Below, one piece after another: positions 54,835 through 63,744 of a DNA stretch of 64,000 bases. The notes under the pieces were generated by a model. The model worked only from the letters and a program-made list of their open reading frames with translations. It made no database searches and was not told where the DNA came from. Source of the DNA: Herbaspirillum sp. ASV7 (GTDB lineage Bacteria > Pseudomonadota > Gammaproteobacteria > Burkholderiales > Burkholderiaceae_D); assembly GCF_016429215.1 (NCBI RefSeq), contig NZ_JAELUH010000008.1:1-64000 (forward strand), written 5' to 3'. How positions within the stretch are numbered: position 1 is the first letter of the stretch; each line of letters opens with the position of its first letter. Both the position numbers and the translations under genes were made by a program.

Positions 54835-56067
54835 ATGAATCCGCCTGATCGCCCCGTTTCCAGCGACACCCGCAATGCCACTGTCCTGGCGGTCTGCCAG
54901 GGCTTGTTCACGTGCGCCATCTCGATCGACCTGACGCTGACCGCCCTGACCGGCTGGCAACTGGCACCCGACAAGGCGCTGGCAACCTTGCCCTTTGCAC
55001 TCATCACGGTGGCCGGCGCCGTGGTGACCTGGTTTGCCGCCTTCCTGATCCAGCGCCTGGGGCGGCGCTGGTCCTTTGTGCTGGGGGCGGCCAGCTGCTG
55101 TGTGGGCGGGCTGGTATCGGTCTGGTCGGTATTCCACGCGCAGTTCTGGACCTTTTGCCTGGGGACGGCACTGGTGGGAGTATTCCAGGCCTTTGCCCAG
55201 TACTACCGTTTGGCTGCGGCCGATGCCGTCGCTGAAGAAGCCAAGGGGCGGGCCATTTCCACCGTCCTGGCCGGCGGGGTGATCGCCGCCCTGGTCGGTC
55301 CGGCGCTGGCGTCGTGGAGCAAGGACTGGTTCCCGGCGGCGCTGTTTGCGGGCGCCTATCTGGTGGTGGCTCTCATGGGCTTGCTGTCGGTGCTGACCTT
55401 GCTGCTGTTCTACCGTGACCAGGCCGTGACGGTGGTGGCTCAGGCCCAGGCACCTGCGCCGGCCAGGCCGCTGGCGCAGATCGTGCGCACGCCGGTCTTC
55501 ATGGCGTCGGTGGCCAATAACGTGGCCGGATCGATGGTGATGATGTTCATCATGACCGCCGCGCCGCTGGCGGCCGTGGCCTGCCACCATGGCATCGACG
55601 ATGGCGCCGCCATCATCCAGTGGCACCTCATGGGCATGTATGCGCCGTCCTTCTTCGCCGGCCGGCTGATCCAGCGTTTCGGACTGGGCACGGTGCTGCT
55701 GGCCGGCCTGCTGATGAATCTGGGTTGCGCCTTCACCGCCATGAGTTCCACCAGCCTGCCGGCCTTCTATGTGGCCTTGCTGCTGCTGGGAGTGGGGTGG
55801 AATTTCATGTTCGTGGGCGGCACCACCTTGCTGGCGCAGTCCTATACCCCAGCTGAACGCGCCAAGACCCAGGGCTTGTCCGAACTGATGCGCTATGGCG
55901 CTACCGCTCTGGCGACCCTGGGCGCCGGGCCCTTGCTGGCGCGCTTTGGCTGGCAAAGCCTGAACCTGGCCATCCTGCCGATCCTGCTGCTCTCGGCGTT
56001 GGCCACGGCGCGCTGGATGCGGGCGCAGCGCAGCGCCGCTGCCACGCTGGCCAGCGGCCTGCGCTAA
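54835..56067 (+). CDS. MFS transporter
   Basis: 410 residues with twelve predicted helices and the short cytoplasmic loop LIQRLGRRWSFVLGA of motif A. A long central loop is missing, as in drug- or metabolite-type MFS carriers. Substrate unknown. AGGAG precedes the ATG. The neighbouring GlxA-type regulator follows after 38 bp on the same strand. Confidence 0.9.
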   Translation: MNPPDRPVSSDTRNATVLAVCQGLFTCAISIDLTLTALTGWQLAPDKALATLPFALITVAGAVVTWFAAFLIQRLGRRWSFVLGAASCCVGGLVSVWSVFHAQFWTFCLGTALVGVFQAFAQYYRLAAADAVAEEAKGRAISTVLAGGVIAALVGPALASWSKDWFPAALFAGAYLVVALMGLLSVLTLLLFYRDQAVTVVAQAQAPAPARPLAQIVRTPVFMASVANNVAGSMVMMFIMTAAPLAAVACHHGIDDGAAIIQWHLMGMYAPSFFAGRLIQRFGLGTVLLAGLLMNLGCAFTAMSSTSLPAFYVALLLLGVGWNFMFVGGTTLLAQSYTPAERAKTQGLSELMRYGATALATLGAGPLLARFGWQSLNLAILPILLLSALATARWMRAQRSAAATLASGLR

Positions 56068-56105
56068 GATCCTGCGACCGTGTTTTCATCCCTGACTTTC
56101 ATCGT

Positions 56106-57104
56106 ATGGCTGGCATGACATCCCATCCTCCTGCCCATCGCGTGGTCCTGCTGGCCTATGACGGCATGAACCTGCTCGACCTGTCCGCCCCCTTGCAGGT
56201 ACTGGCCACCACCAACCGCCTGCTGGGGCGGGAGGTCTATCGTCTTTACGTGGCGTCGGCCGGTGGCGGCGCCATCGTCACCAGTGCCGGGCTGCCGGTG
56301 GCAACGCAGTCGCTGGCCGAAATCGATAGCTTGCTGGAAGACGGCAAGGGGCTGCATACCCTGATCTCCCCAGGCGGCAGCAATGGCGAGCAATTCGAGC
56401 TCGATACCGCGCTGGTAGCGTGGATCCGGCGCGTGGCACCGCTGGCCGGGCGCATCTGCTCGGTCTGCACCGGCGCCTTCCACCTGGCCGAGGCGGGCGT
56501 GCTGGACGGCTTGCGGGTGACCACGCACTGGTCCTCGGCACAGCAGCTGCAACGGCGCTATCCAGCCTTGGAGGTCGATGCCGACCCGATCTACATCCGT
56601 CAGGGGCGCGTCTGGACCTCCGCCGGCGTGACCGCCGGTATCGACCTGGCGCTGGCCCTGGTGGAACAGGACCTGGGCCATCCCAGCGCCATCGCCACCG
56701 CGCGGCAACTGGTGATGTTCATCAAGCGCCCGGGCGGGCAATCTCAGTTCAGTACGCCGCTGGCGGCGCAATCGATGGGCACGGGCCGCTTCGCCGAACT
56801 GCACGCCTGGATGGCCGCCCACCTCGATGCCGACCTGCGCGTGGACAATCTGGCACGCCAGGTCCACATGAGCCCGCGCAGCTTTGCCCGCAGCTATGTG
56901 GCCGAGACCGGTCGCACGCCGGCACGCACGGTGGAGCTGATGCGCCTGGAAGCGGCGCGCCGGGCGCTGGAGGAGACTTCCCTGCCGCTCAAGCGCATCG
57001 CCAGCCAATCGGGCTATGGCGAGGAGCAGAACCTTAGACGAGTCTTCCTGCGCCAGTTGGGGGTGAGCCCGGGGCAATACCGGGAGCGCTTTGCGGCACT
57101 GTAG
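56106..57104 (+). CDS. GlxA-family AraC transcriptional regulator (DJ-1/PfpI plus AraC HTH)
   Basis: 332 residues. N-terminal class-I glutamine-amidotransferase-like domain (VVLLAYDGMNLLDLSAPLQ; Cys in ICSVCTGAFHLAEAG) followed by an AraC double HTH (NLARQVHMSPRSFARSYVAE; SLPLKRIASQSGYGEEQNLRR). This class regulates amine, betaine or arginine catabolism in other bacteria. It may control the MFS gene next to it or the divergent hydrolase (inference). Converges with hipA, only 9 bp apart. Confidence 0.92.
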   Translation: MAGMTSHPPAHRVVLLAYDGMNLLDLSAPLQVLATTNRLLGREVYRLYVASAGGGAIVTSAGLPVATQSLAEIDSLLEDGKGLHTLISPGGSNGEQFELDTALVAWIRRVAPLAGRICSVCTGAFHLAEAGVLDGLRVTTHWSSAQQLQRRYPALEVDADPIYIRQGRVWTSAGVTAGIDLALALVEQDLGHPSAIATARQLVMFIKRPGGQSQFSTPLAAQSMGTGRFAELHAWMAAHLDADLRVDNLARQVHMSPRSFARSYVAETGRTPARTVELMRLEAARRALEETSLPLKRIASQSGYGEEQNLRRVFLRQLGVSPGQYRERFAAL

Positions 57105-57113
57105 CGGCTCTCG

Positions 57114-58421
57114 TCAGGAACAGCCGCGCAGGAACCGCTCTGCGTGACTGCGCACGCCCTGGGCGATGCGTTCCCAGGTACGCACCGGGAAGTCCGCCGG
57201 CAGGCTCGCCTCGACCCTTGAGAGCGCGCCATCGGCGGCCTGCACCAGGCCCAGCATGGCTTGCCAGGTCGCCTCGCCGCCGTGACGCTGTGCCAGCTGA
57301 TGCCAGTGACGCGCTTCTATCGTATGGAAATGCCGATGCTGGTTGCGTGAACGCATGACCATCGCCGGGCCGGCATGACGCAGGTTGAACTGGTTGGGAC
57401 CACGGCCGAAGTAGGGCCACATGGACAGCACGTCGTACAGCGGCGTCATCTCGTAGCGGCCTCCGGCGTGCAGGTGCAGCGAGAAATTCTTGGCATGGCC
57501 ATCGGTGGCCGCCAGCAGGAAGAAAGCCAGTTGCGCCAGCAGGAAGAAGCTCTTGTCTGCGGCCTGGCTGCTGGCATTGAGCAGGCCCAGGCATTGCTCC
57601 AGCCCGGGGCCACCCTGGCTCTCGTATTTGCGTGAGGGCGGCAGTCCGAAGGCCTGGCAGAAATCCTCCTGCGGCAGACGAGCGATCCAGCCGCCCCGCA
57701 TGCGCTGGCGATCGAAGCGTTCCACCGCCAGCACGGTATGCCGGCCGAAGCGCTCCACGCTGGCCGGCGCCACCGGCAAACCCAGCTCGGCCAGGATGCG
57801 CGAGCACAGCCATTCGTTGTGTACCGAATCTCCCGCATCGACCCGTTGCATCACGCCGCCGATCAGGCCCAGCGGCAGCTTGATGATGTGCGTGGTGGGG
57901 GTGGCGCCCAGGGGACGGCACCATTTGCCGCGATGGCGCAGCAGGGCGGTCTTTTCCTGGGCGCCGGCAATGGAGATGCGCAGCATGTCTTCCTGCTGCA
58001 CGGTGGGCGGGTTGGCTGAAGGGAGTTCCTGCAGCAGGCGCGCGACACGTTCCTCATCCAGGGCTTCATAGTGGATGCTCTGCCAGCCCTGTGGCGCTTG
58101 TCCGGGCGGCAGCAGCTGCACCGCGCCGACGCAATCGCGGCCCAGGGCCTCCAGCAGGTCGAACACCTCGGTCGAGGCCAGCCGATAGCGGGTGAAGAGA
58201 CGTTCGCGGATGGCCTGGTTGTCCGGCAGCAGATTGTCGAAGTAGTTGCGCACCATGTCACCGCGCAACTCGCCCGAGGCGGTCAGCGGCATCGATAGCG
58301 AGAGCGGTCGGAAATGCGGCGAAGCCGACCAGTCCGGGGCATAGCGGAAACGGTGCAGCTGCCGATCCATGCTCCAGGTGCCGACCAGCTCGCCATTCAT
58401 CCAGGTGTCGAGTTGCCGCAT
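57114..58421 (-). CDS. hipA: HipA serine/threonine kinase toxin (module 1)
   Basis: 435 residues, the size of E. coli HipA (440). N-terminal domain (MPLTASGELRGDMVRNYFDNLLPDN), P-loop region LRISIAGAQEKTALL carrying the Ser that is autophosphorylated in E. coli HipA, catalytic AATDGHAKNFSLH (about 307) and metal-binding TPLYDVLSM (about 328). HipA phosphorylates GltX and causes persistence. Its ATG overlaps the stop of hipB by one base (TAATG), so translation is coupled. It lies downstream of its antitoxin, as in E. coli. Confidence 0.95.
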   Translation of the reverse strand: MRQLDTWMNGELVGTWSMDRQLHRFRYAPDWSASPHFRPLSLSMPLTASGELRGDMVRNYFDNLLPDNQAIRERLFTRYRLASTEVFDLLEALGRDCVGAVQLLPPGQAPQGWQSIHYEALDEERVARLLQELPSANPPTVQQEDMLRISIAGAQEKTALLRHRGKWCRPLGATPTTHIIKLPLGLIGGVMQRVDAGDSVHNEWLCSRILAELGLPVAPASVERFGRHTVLAVERFDRQRMRGGWIARLPQEDFCQAFGLPPSRKYESQGGPGLEQCLGLLNASSQAADKSFFLLAQLAFFLLAATDGHAKNFSLHLHAGGRYEMTPLYDVLSMWPYFGRGPNQFNLRHAGPAMVMRSRNQHRHFHTIEARHWHQLAQRHGGEATWQAMLGLVQAADGALSRVEASLPADFPVRTWERIAQGVRSHAERFLRGCS

Positions 58422-58735
58422 TACCAGGAACCCCGTTTGCGCGGAACGGCTTTGCCGGCCGTGTAGGGCGGGGCCACCTGTTCGGCGACCTGTTGCGCCG
58501 GGTGGCCGGGCAGTGGGTCCAGATGCAGGTGCAGCGAGGCCCCCAGCGTGGAGAACAACAACAGCATCTGCTCCACGCTGACGGCGCCCGGATTGGCCTC
58601 AATCTCGGCAATGCGGGCCTGGCTCACGCCGATGAGCTGGCCCAGTTGCGCCTGGGTCAGGTGCTGCTGCTTGCGCAGGGCGCGCAGGTGTTCCTTGATC
58701 TGGGCAGAGATGCTGATGGGGAAATCATGGGGCAT
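58421..58735 (-). CDS. hipB: HipB-type antitoxin, XRE HTH (module 1)
   Basis: 104 residues. HTH LTQAQLGQLIGVSQARIAEIEANPG (residues about 28-52), then a strand-rich dimer part (ASLHLHLDPLP) and a C-terminal tail ending RKRGSW, like HipB. It represses its own promoter and binds HipA. Start ATG 58735 follows GGAG; the frame upstream lacks HTH features. Confidence 0.94.
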   Translation of the reverse strand: MPHDFPISISAQIKEHLRALRKQQHLTQAQLGQLIGVSQARIAEIEANPGAVSVEQMLLLFSTLGASLHLHLDPLPGHPAQQVAEQVAPPYTAGKAVPRKRGSW

Positions 58736-58792
58736 GGGGACTCCAGGAGGCAGTGCCGGACAGGTGGCGCAAGGCTGGCCATTCTTCGTATA

Positions 58793-58847
58793 AATATAGG
58801 TCAAGGACGATAAATACACAATACAAGAATATTCCGATATTTTCTTG
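58793..58847 (-). promoter_or_regulatory. hipBA promoter and candidate HipB operator
   Basis: On minus a TATATT -10 (58793-58798) lies 17 bp from TTGTGT. Upstream is the dyad CAAGAA-N12-TTCTTG (58824-58847) containing an inner AATAT-N4-ATATT. The AT-rich patch contrasts with its surroundings. Operator role is inferred from symmetry and position. Confidence 0.45.
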
Positions 58848-58921
58848 ATATCGCTTATTTCCTATAATTACATATTATCGTGAATAGCTTGTAATGCTTC
58901 TCCTGACAGTGGAGCTGATCC

Positions 58922-59836
58922 CTAAGCGCCCGGCTCCAGGGCCTTGAGTGCGGCCAGCGAATCCAGCCACCACGACAGTGCCGGTCCGGCTCGATGGTCC
59001 GGCTTGTAGACGCACTGGATGGGCAGTTCGGCGCCCTGGGGCGGATGATGGATGGTGCTGATGCTGACCAGGCGTCCCGCTGCCAGGTCATCCTTGACCA
59101 CGTGCAGCGGCATGTTGCCCCAGCCCATACCGGCGCGCAGCAAGGCATGCTTGGTGCCGAGATCGCTCATGCGCCAGGTCAGGCGCGAGTGCACCGAGAA
59201 ATCCTGGCGTGCGGTCAGCTCGCTGCGGTCGCTCAAGACCAGCTGGGTCTGCTGCTGCAGGAGTTTTTCCGAGATCCTGCCCTTGATAGCGGCCAGCGGA
59301 TGATGCGGCGCCACCACCGCCAGCAGCCGCACGCTGGGCAGGGTGATGCGCAGCAGGTTGGGGGGCGTGGTCGGCAGGGTGCCCAGGATGCCCAGCATCG
59401 CCCGCCCATCCAGCACACGCTCGGCTACCGCGCCCAATGCTTCCACCTCCAGGCGCACCGTCACGGCAGGGAAGGCATCGCGAAAGCGTTGCAGCAGGTC
59501 CACCAGGCAATCGCTGGGGAAGAACACATCCACCGCCAGCGCCACCTCCAGTTCCTGGCCCCGCGCATAGGAGCTGGCCCGCACCTGCAGCGAATCCACA
59601 TGATCGAGTACCTGGCGGGCGTCGGCCAGTAAGGCCACGCCCGGCTCGGTAAGCTGCGGCCGGTAGCCGCTGCGGTCGAACAGCAGTACTCCCAACTGGT
59701 CTTCCAGCGAGGCGATGGCGTAGCTGACGGCTGATTGCGCGCGCGCCAGCTTGCGGGCCGCCGCCAGGAAGCTGCCGCTATCGGCGACCTGGACGAAGAC
59801 CCGCAATTGGTCCAGGGAGAGGCGTTCGATATTCAT
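58922..59836 (-). CDS. LysR-family transcriptional regulator
   Basis: 304 residues. Winged HTH near the N terminus (LDQLRVFVQVADSGSFLAAARKLARAQSAVSYAIASLE, over about 8-45), then an effector domain (LALAVDVFFPSDCLVDLL-like; GMGWGNMPLHVVKDDLAAGRL). It is divergent from doxX-pirin-pirin, which it probably controls through sites in the 218-bp gap. Effector unknown; pirin and DoxX genes elsewhere respond to redox or quinone stress. Confidence 0.93.
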   Translation of the reverse strand: MNIERLSLDQLRVFVQVADSGSFLAAARKLARAQSAVSYAIASLEDQLGVLLFDRSGYRPQLTEPGVALLADARQVLDHVDSLQVRASSYARGQELEVALAVDVFFPSDCLVDLLQRFRDAFPAVTVRLEVEALGAVAERVLDGRAMLGILGTLPTTPPNLLRITLPSVRLLAVVAPHHPLAAIKGRISEKLLQQQTQLVLSDRSELTARQDFSVHSRLTWRMSDLGTKHALLRAGMGWGNMPLHVVKDDLAAGRLVSISTIHHPPQGAELPIQCVYKPDHRAGPALSWWLDSLAALKALEPGA

Positions 59837-59877
59837 GACAAGGGCGTGGGCAAGAGGAGAAGGGATAACTATATCTA

Positions 59878-59896
59878 ATTATTCGATAATGATTAT
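59878..59896. promoter_or_regulatory. Candidate LysR operator before doxX-pirin genes
   Basis: Two overlapping dyads, ATTAT-TCG-ATAAT (59878-59890) and ATAAT-G-ATTAT (59886-59896), in an AT-rich part of the divergent region, 41 bp from the LysR start. T-N11-A symmetry is typical for LysR sites. Inferred. Confidence 0.5.
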
Positions 59897-60054
59897 AAAA
59901 AGATAATCAGTTTGTTGTTGGGTCGATTTTGCCTATTCTGTCGTCACTGGCTGCAGCGAAACGCCGAAAGGGCAACGCAGAAGGCCGGCGCATCACCGGG
60001 CAGTCGCAATCAAACCAACACAACATCCCACACTGACACACTGAGAGGCTTACC

Positions 60055-60450
60055 ATGATCACCAATTTCACTACCTATCGCATCGGCCGCGTCCTGCTGG
60101 CGTCGCTGTTCGTCATTTCAGGCATCTTCAAGATCGTCGGCTTCGCCGGTACCGTCGGCTACTTCGGCAGTCTCGGCTTGCCGCTGCCCACCCTGGCCGT
60201 GCTGGTCACGATCCTGGTGGAGGTCGGTGGCGGCCTGCTGCTGATGACCGGGCGTGGCGTGCGTCCGGTGTCGTTGGTGATTGCCCTGTTCACGGTTGGC
60301 GCGACGCTCTCGGCCCACCATTTCTGGACCCTGGAAGGTGCCGCCGCGCAGGGCCAGATGATTCATTTCCTGAAGAACGTGGCCTTGATCGGTGCCTTGC
60401 TGCTGGTGTCCTCCATCGAGCCCGACGCCCAGCCTGAACAAGCCCACTGA
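60055..60450 (+). CDS. DoxX-family membrane protein
   Basis: 131 residues, four membrane helices: RIGRVLLASLFVISGIFKIVGF, LPLPTLAVLVTILVEVGGGLL, PVSLVIALFTVGATLSAHHFW and FLKNVALIGALLLVSSI. DoxX proteins are linked to quinone or thiosulfate redox and detoxification. First of three genes facing the LysR regulator, with two pirin genes following. GAGAGG lies before the ATG. Confidence 0.93.
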   Translation: MITNFTTYRIGRVLLASLFVISGIFKIVGFAGTVGYFGSLGLPLPTLAVLVTILVEVGGGLLLMTGRGVRPVSLVIALFTVGATLSAHHFWTLEGAAAQGQMIHFLKNVALIGALLLVSSIEPDAQPEQAH

Positions 60451-60525
60451 TCCAGCTGCAGCACAACGACAGTTCAATGAGTGGCCCGCGCCTACCCGGC
60501 GCCGGCCCATCACAAGGAGAGCAGC

Positions 60526-61386
60526 ATGAGCACCCCCTACACCCGCCAGATCGAACGCCTGGTCAACGGCATCCCCACCCAGGATGGCGCCGGCGTCAGC
60601 CTCACCCGCGTATTGACCCATGACCTGCAACGCCGCCTGGATCCGTTCCTGATGCTCGATGCCTTCCATTCGGACGAGCCCAGCAATTACCTGGCCGGTT
60701 TCCCCGACCATCCGCACCGTGGTTTCGAGACCGTGACCTACATGCTGGCCGGCCGCATGCGCCATCGCGACAACGCCGGCAACGAAGGCCTGCTGGAGCC
60801 GGGCGGCATGCAATGGATGACCGCCGGCCGTGGCCTGGTGCACTCGGAACTGCCGGAACAGGAAAATGGCCTGATGAGCGGCTTCCAGCTCTGGGTCAAC
60901 CTGGCCGGTCGCGACAAGATGACCACGCCCGGTTACCAGGACATCCCCTCGGCCGGCATTCCCGAGACCTCGCCGCAACCGGGCGTGAAGGTACGCGTGC
61001 TGGCCGGTAGCGCCTTCGGGACCGACGGTGCCATCCGCCGCGAGACCACCGAGCCGCTCTACCTGGATCTGGCGCTGGAAGCCGGCGTCACGCTGGAGTT
61101 GCCGATCCCGGCCACGCACAATGCCTTCCTGTACGTGTATGAAGGACGGCTGGCCGTCGGTGCCCCGGGTAGCGAGACCCGTGCCGCCGATGCCGGCCGC
61201 ATGGCGGTGCTGAGCAATGTGGAGGGGGCAGCCGGTGTCACGGTCAGGGCCGAGCAGGGTAGCCGCTTCCTGTTGATCGCCGGCAAGCCCTTGAACGAGC
61301 CGATCGCGCAATGGGGCCCGTTCGTGATGAATACCCGCGAACAGGTCGAAGAAGCCATCGACGATTTCCGCGCCGGCCGCTTCTGA
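60526..61386 (+). CDS. Pirin family protein (cupin)
   Basis: 286 residues, bicupin. N-terminal pirin motif FPDHPHRGFETVTYMLAGRM with the metal-binding His residues and HRDNAGNEGLLEPGGMQWMTAGRGLVHSE (over about 85-110), and a C-terminal cupin with FLLIAGKPLNEPIAQWGPF. Bacterial pirins can act as quercetinase (YhhW) or modulate central enzymes; role here unknown. AAGGAGAGCAGC precedes the start. Overall similar to the following pirin, so the pair may stem from duplication. Confidence 0.94.
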   Translation: MSTPYTRQIERLVNGIPTQDGAGVSLTRVLTHDLQRRLDPFLMLDAFHSDEPSNYLAGFPDHPHRGFETVTYMLAGRMRHRDNAGNEGLLEPGGMQWMTAGRGLVHSELPEQENGLMSGFQLWVNLAGRDKMTTPGYQDIPSAGIPETSPQPGVKVRVLAGSAFGTDGAIRRETTEPLYLDLALEAGVTLELPIPATHNAFLYVYEGRLAVGAPGSETRAADAGRMAVLSNVEGAAGVTVRAEQGSRFLLIAGKPLNEPIAQWGPFVMNTREQVEEAIDDFRAGRF

Positions 61387-61453
61387 TCCCTCGCTGAAAA
61401 TCCCTATGATGCAGGCGGGCGCCAAGGCGCCCATCCCCCACCAGGAGAACAAC

Positions 61454-62332
61454 ATGAGCAATATCCGTCACAAGATCCACGGCCTGACCCGCGACATCGG
61501 TTTCCCGGTACGTCGCCTGCTGCCGGCCGCTGCGGCCCGTACCGTGGGCCCCTTCGTCTTCTTCGATCACATGGGACCGGTGGAATTCGACGCCGGCACC
61601 ACCGAAGGCGACGTCCGTCCGCACCCGCACATCGGTCTGGCGACCGTGACCTACCTGTTCTCGGGCGCCATGATGCATCGCGACAGCCTGGGCGTGGTCC
61701 AGCGCATCACCCCGGGCGCCGTGAACTGGATGGCCGCCGGGCGCGGCATCGTCCATTCGGAGCGCATCCCCGACGATATCCGCGAACAGAAGGTGCCGGT
61801 GCACGGCCTGCAGATGTGGGTGGCACTGCCGGCGGCGCAGGAGGATGGCGATCCGCTGTTCCGCCACTATGCCAGCGAAGACATGCCCGAGACCGAGGTC
61901 GGCGGCGCCAGGCTGCACCTGCTGGCCGGCTCGGCCTTCGGGGTGACCTCTCCGGTGGTCACTGCCAGCCCGACGCTGTATGTCGCCGGTAGCACCCGCG
62001 AGGGCGCCGAGCTGGAGATCGGGGCCGAGACGCAGGAGCGCGCCGTCTATGTCGTCAAGGGGGAGGTGAGCCTGGACGGTGAGCCCCTGGAGGCCGGTAC
62101 TCTGGCCATCCTGGAGCCGGGTGTCACGGTGCAGCTCAAGGCGGTGGGCGAAACGGTCTTCATGCTGCTTGGCGGCGCGCCGCTGGATGGTCCGCGCTTC
62201 GTGTGGTGGAACTTCGTGGCCACCTCGCGCGAGAAGATCGAGGCCGCCAAGGAGGCCTGGAACAAGCGCGACAAGGCGATCTTCCCCGATATCCCAGGGG
62301 AGACCGAGTGGATTCCCTTGCCGGCGCATTGA
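61454..62332 (+). CDS. Pirin family protein (cupin), second copy
   Basis: 292 residues. Pirin motifs RPHPHIGLATVTYLFSGAM, HRDSLGVVQRITPGAVNWM, GRGIVHSERIP and the C-terminal cupin FMLLGGAPLDGPRFVWWNFV. The VWWNFV ending is that of the Pirin_C group, differing from the first pirin's QWGPFVMNT. The two may act on different substrates. AGGAGAACAAC precedes the ATG; 67 bp after the first pirin. Confidence 0.94.
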   Translation: MSNIRHKIHGLTRDIGFPVRRLLPAAAARTVGPFVFFDHMGPVEFDAGTTEGDVRPHPHIGLATVTYLFSGAMMHRDSLGVVQRITPGAVNWMAAGRGIVHSERIPDDIREQKVPVHGLQMWVALPAAQEDGDPLFRHYASEDMPETEVGGARLHLLAGSAFGVTSPVVTASPTLYVAGSTREGAELEIGAETQERAVYVVKGEVSLDGEPLEAGTLAILEPGVTVQLKAVGETVFMLLGGAPLDGPRFVWWNFVATSREKIEAAKEAWNKRDKAIFPDIPGETEWIPLPAH

Positions 62333-62370
62333 TCCGGCGAGCCATCCAGGGAAATGCGTGGGGCGGTCGG

Positions 62371-63744
62371 CTAGAAGTGATCGCGATCAACGGTCATGAC
62401 TTCCCCCGCGCAGGCCAGGGCAGCCTCGCATTGGGACTGCACGACACCTGATACGAGCTCCATCATGCGTTTGTCGCCATCCTGGGCCAGTACCGCATCG
62501 CACACAGCTGGCAGCTGCTTCAGGCATTGGTTCGCCAGCTCGGCCAGTACGCTGCTGACCAATCGGGGGGCGATGCGACACTCGTGCGCCATCAGCGCCC
62601 AGTCGTAGGCACGCAGGCTGCGTGGATCAAAATTGTCCCCGACCGCCATGGCCAGATGGTCGGCGACATTCGCGTCGATGAGCGCCAAGCCGCACACCAT
62701 GTCATAGGCGGGTGCCAAGGCCAGGCGATTGGCATCGCTGAAGAAGCTCAGGTTCTTGGCGTGGGCGTCGGTGTTCCCGATGAGCACCTGGAAGATGAGC
62801 CAGCGCAGGAATTCCAGCTTTGCCGGACCGGTCGAGCGCATCAGGTCCCGGTTGTCGAGCAATTGGAAGAAGCGTTGAAGCGATGCACCATCCCGTATGG
62901 CCTTGACGTCCTCGCCATCGCCGTAAGGTTGTTCATACTTGAAATCGACGGGAAGCCCCAGTGCCTGGCAACCATCGATACATTGCCGGCGCCGCACCAC
63001 CAGTCTATCGGCGCTCGATGCCGCATCAAGGCCGTCCGCAATGTCGCGATCGAATCGCTCGACGACCAGTACCGGTTCGGGCACATGCACAAGCCTCACG
63101 CTGGCAGCCTTGACGCCGACGGACCTGGCCAGCAGCATGCACATCAGCTCATTGGTGGTCATCCCTGCCAGCCGTCTGTTGACCGGTTCCGGTTTCAGGA
63201 TGTGGGTGGACGAGTGCCGCATCGTCTCCGGAAGAAACCATTCGTCCCCGCATTGAAGCACCGCCAATTTATCCTGGTAACCCGCAATGGATAGCCGGAC
63301 CCGCCCATCCCACACGGTGAAGGGATGCGCTGGTCGTGCCTTGATCCGTTCCGACAATTCTTCAGCCGACAGGGGGCGCGGCTTCCTGTCGTCGTGATCG
63401 TTCGGGCTTGCGGTTTCCGAGGTAAATACCAATGCCCCTGCAGATTCGCGTCCGAGCGCATGGAGCAGCCCCGCCAGGTTTGACTTCGAAACGCGATAGG
63501 CCGATGCAGCATCATCAAGCGCCTTGCCTTCCGGGAGCAGGTTCTGGAAGAAGTTGCGTACATCGGCGCTGTGGCGTTCGTTGCTGACTTCCGGGGGGCG
63601 CGCCAAGGGCAGGGTGGGAGACAACGCATAACCCACGTCAGTCCACGGTGGCTGGTAGTGGAATGAAAAGAGGTTCTCATCGGCGTGATGCCCAAGCTCT
63701 CCGACCAGGGAATTCCCCATCCAGGCTTTGATGAACATGGTCAT
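62371..63744 (-). CDS. hipA: HipA kinase toxin (module 2)
   Basis: 457 residues. HipA N-domain (PLARPPEVSNERHSADVRNFFQNLLPEG), P-loop VRLSIAGYQDKLAVL, catalytic LIGNTDAHAKNLSFF and metal site APAYDMVCG. Intact, so probably active, but distant in sequence from module 1 (different catalytic loop, D-A-H versus D-G-H). ATGA overlap with its antitoxin gene. Base composition is somewhat lower in GC than the pirin genes, hinting at independent acquisition. Confidence 0.93.
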   Translation of the reverse strand: MTMFIKAWMGNSLVGELGHHADENLFSFHYQPPWTDVGYALSPTLPLARPPEVSNERHSADVRNFFQNLLPEGKALDDAASAYRVSKSNLAGLLHALGRESAGALVFTSETASPNDHDDRKPRPLSAEELSERIKARPAHPFTVWDGRVRLSIAGYQDKLAVLQCGDEWFLPETMRHSSTHILKPEPVNRRLAGMTTNELMCMLLARSVGVKAASVRLVHVPEPVLVVERFDRDIADGLDAASSADRLVVRRRQCIDGCQALGLPVDFKYEQPYGDGEDVKAIRDGASLQRFFQLLDNRDLMRSTGPAKLEFLRWLIFQVLIGNTDAHAKNLSFFSDANRLALAPAYDMVCGLALIDANVADHLAMAVGDNFDPRSLRAYDWALMAHECRIAPRLVSSVLAELANQCLKQLPAVCDAVLAQDGDKRMMELVSGVVQSQCEAALACAGEVMTVDRDHF

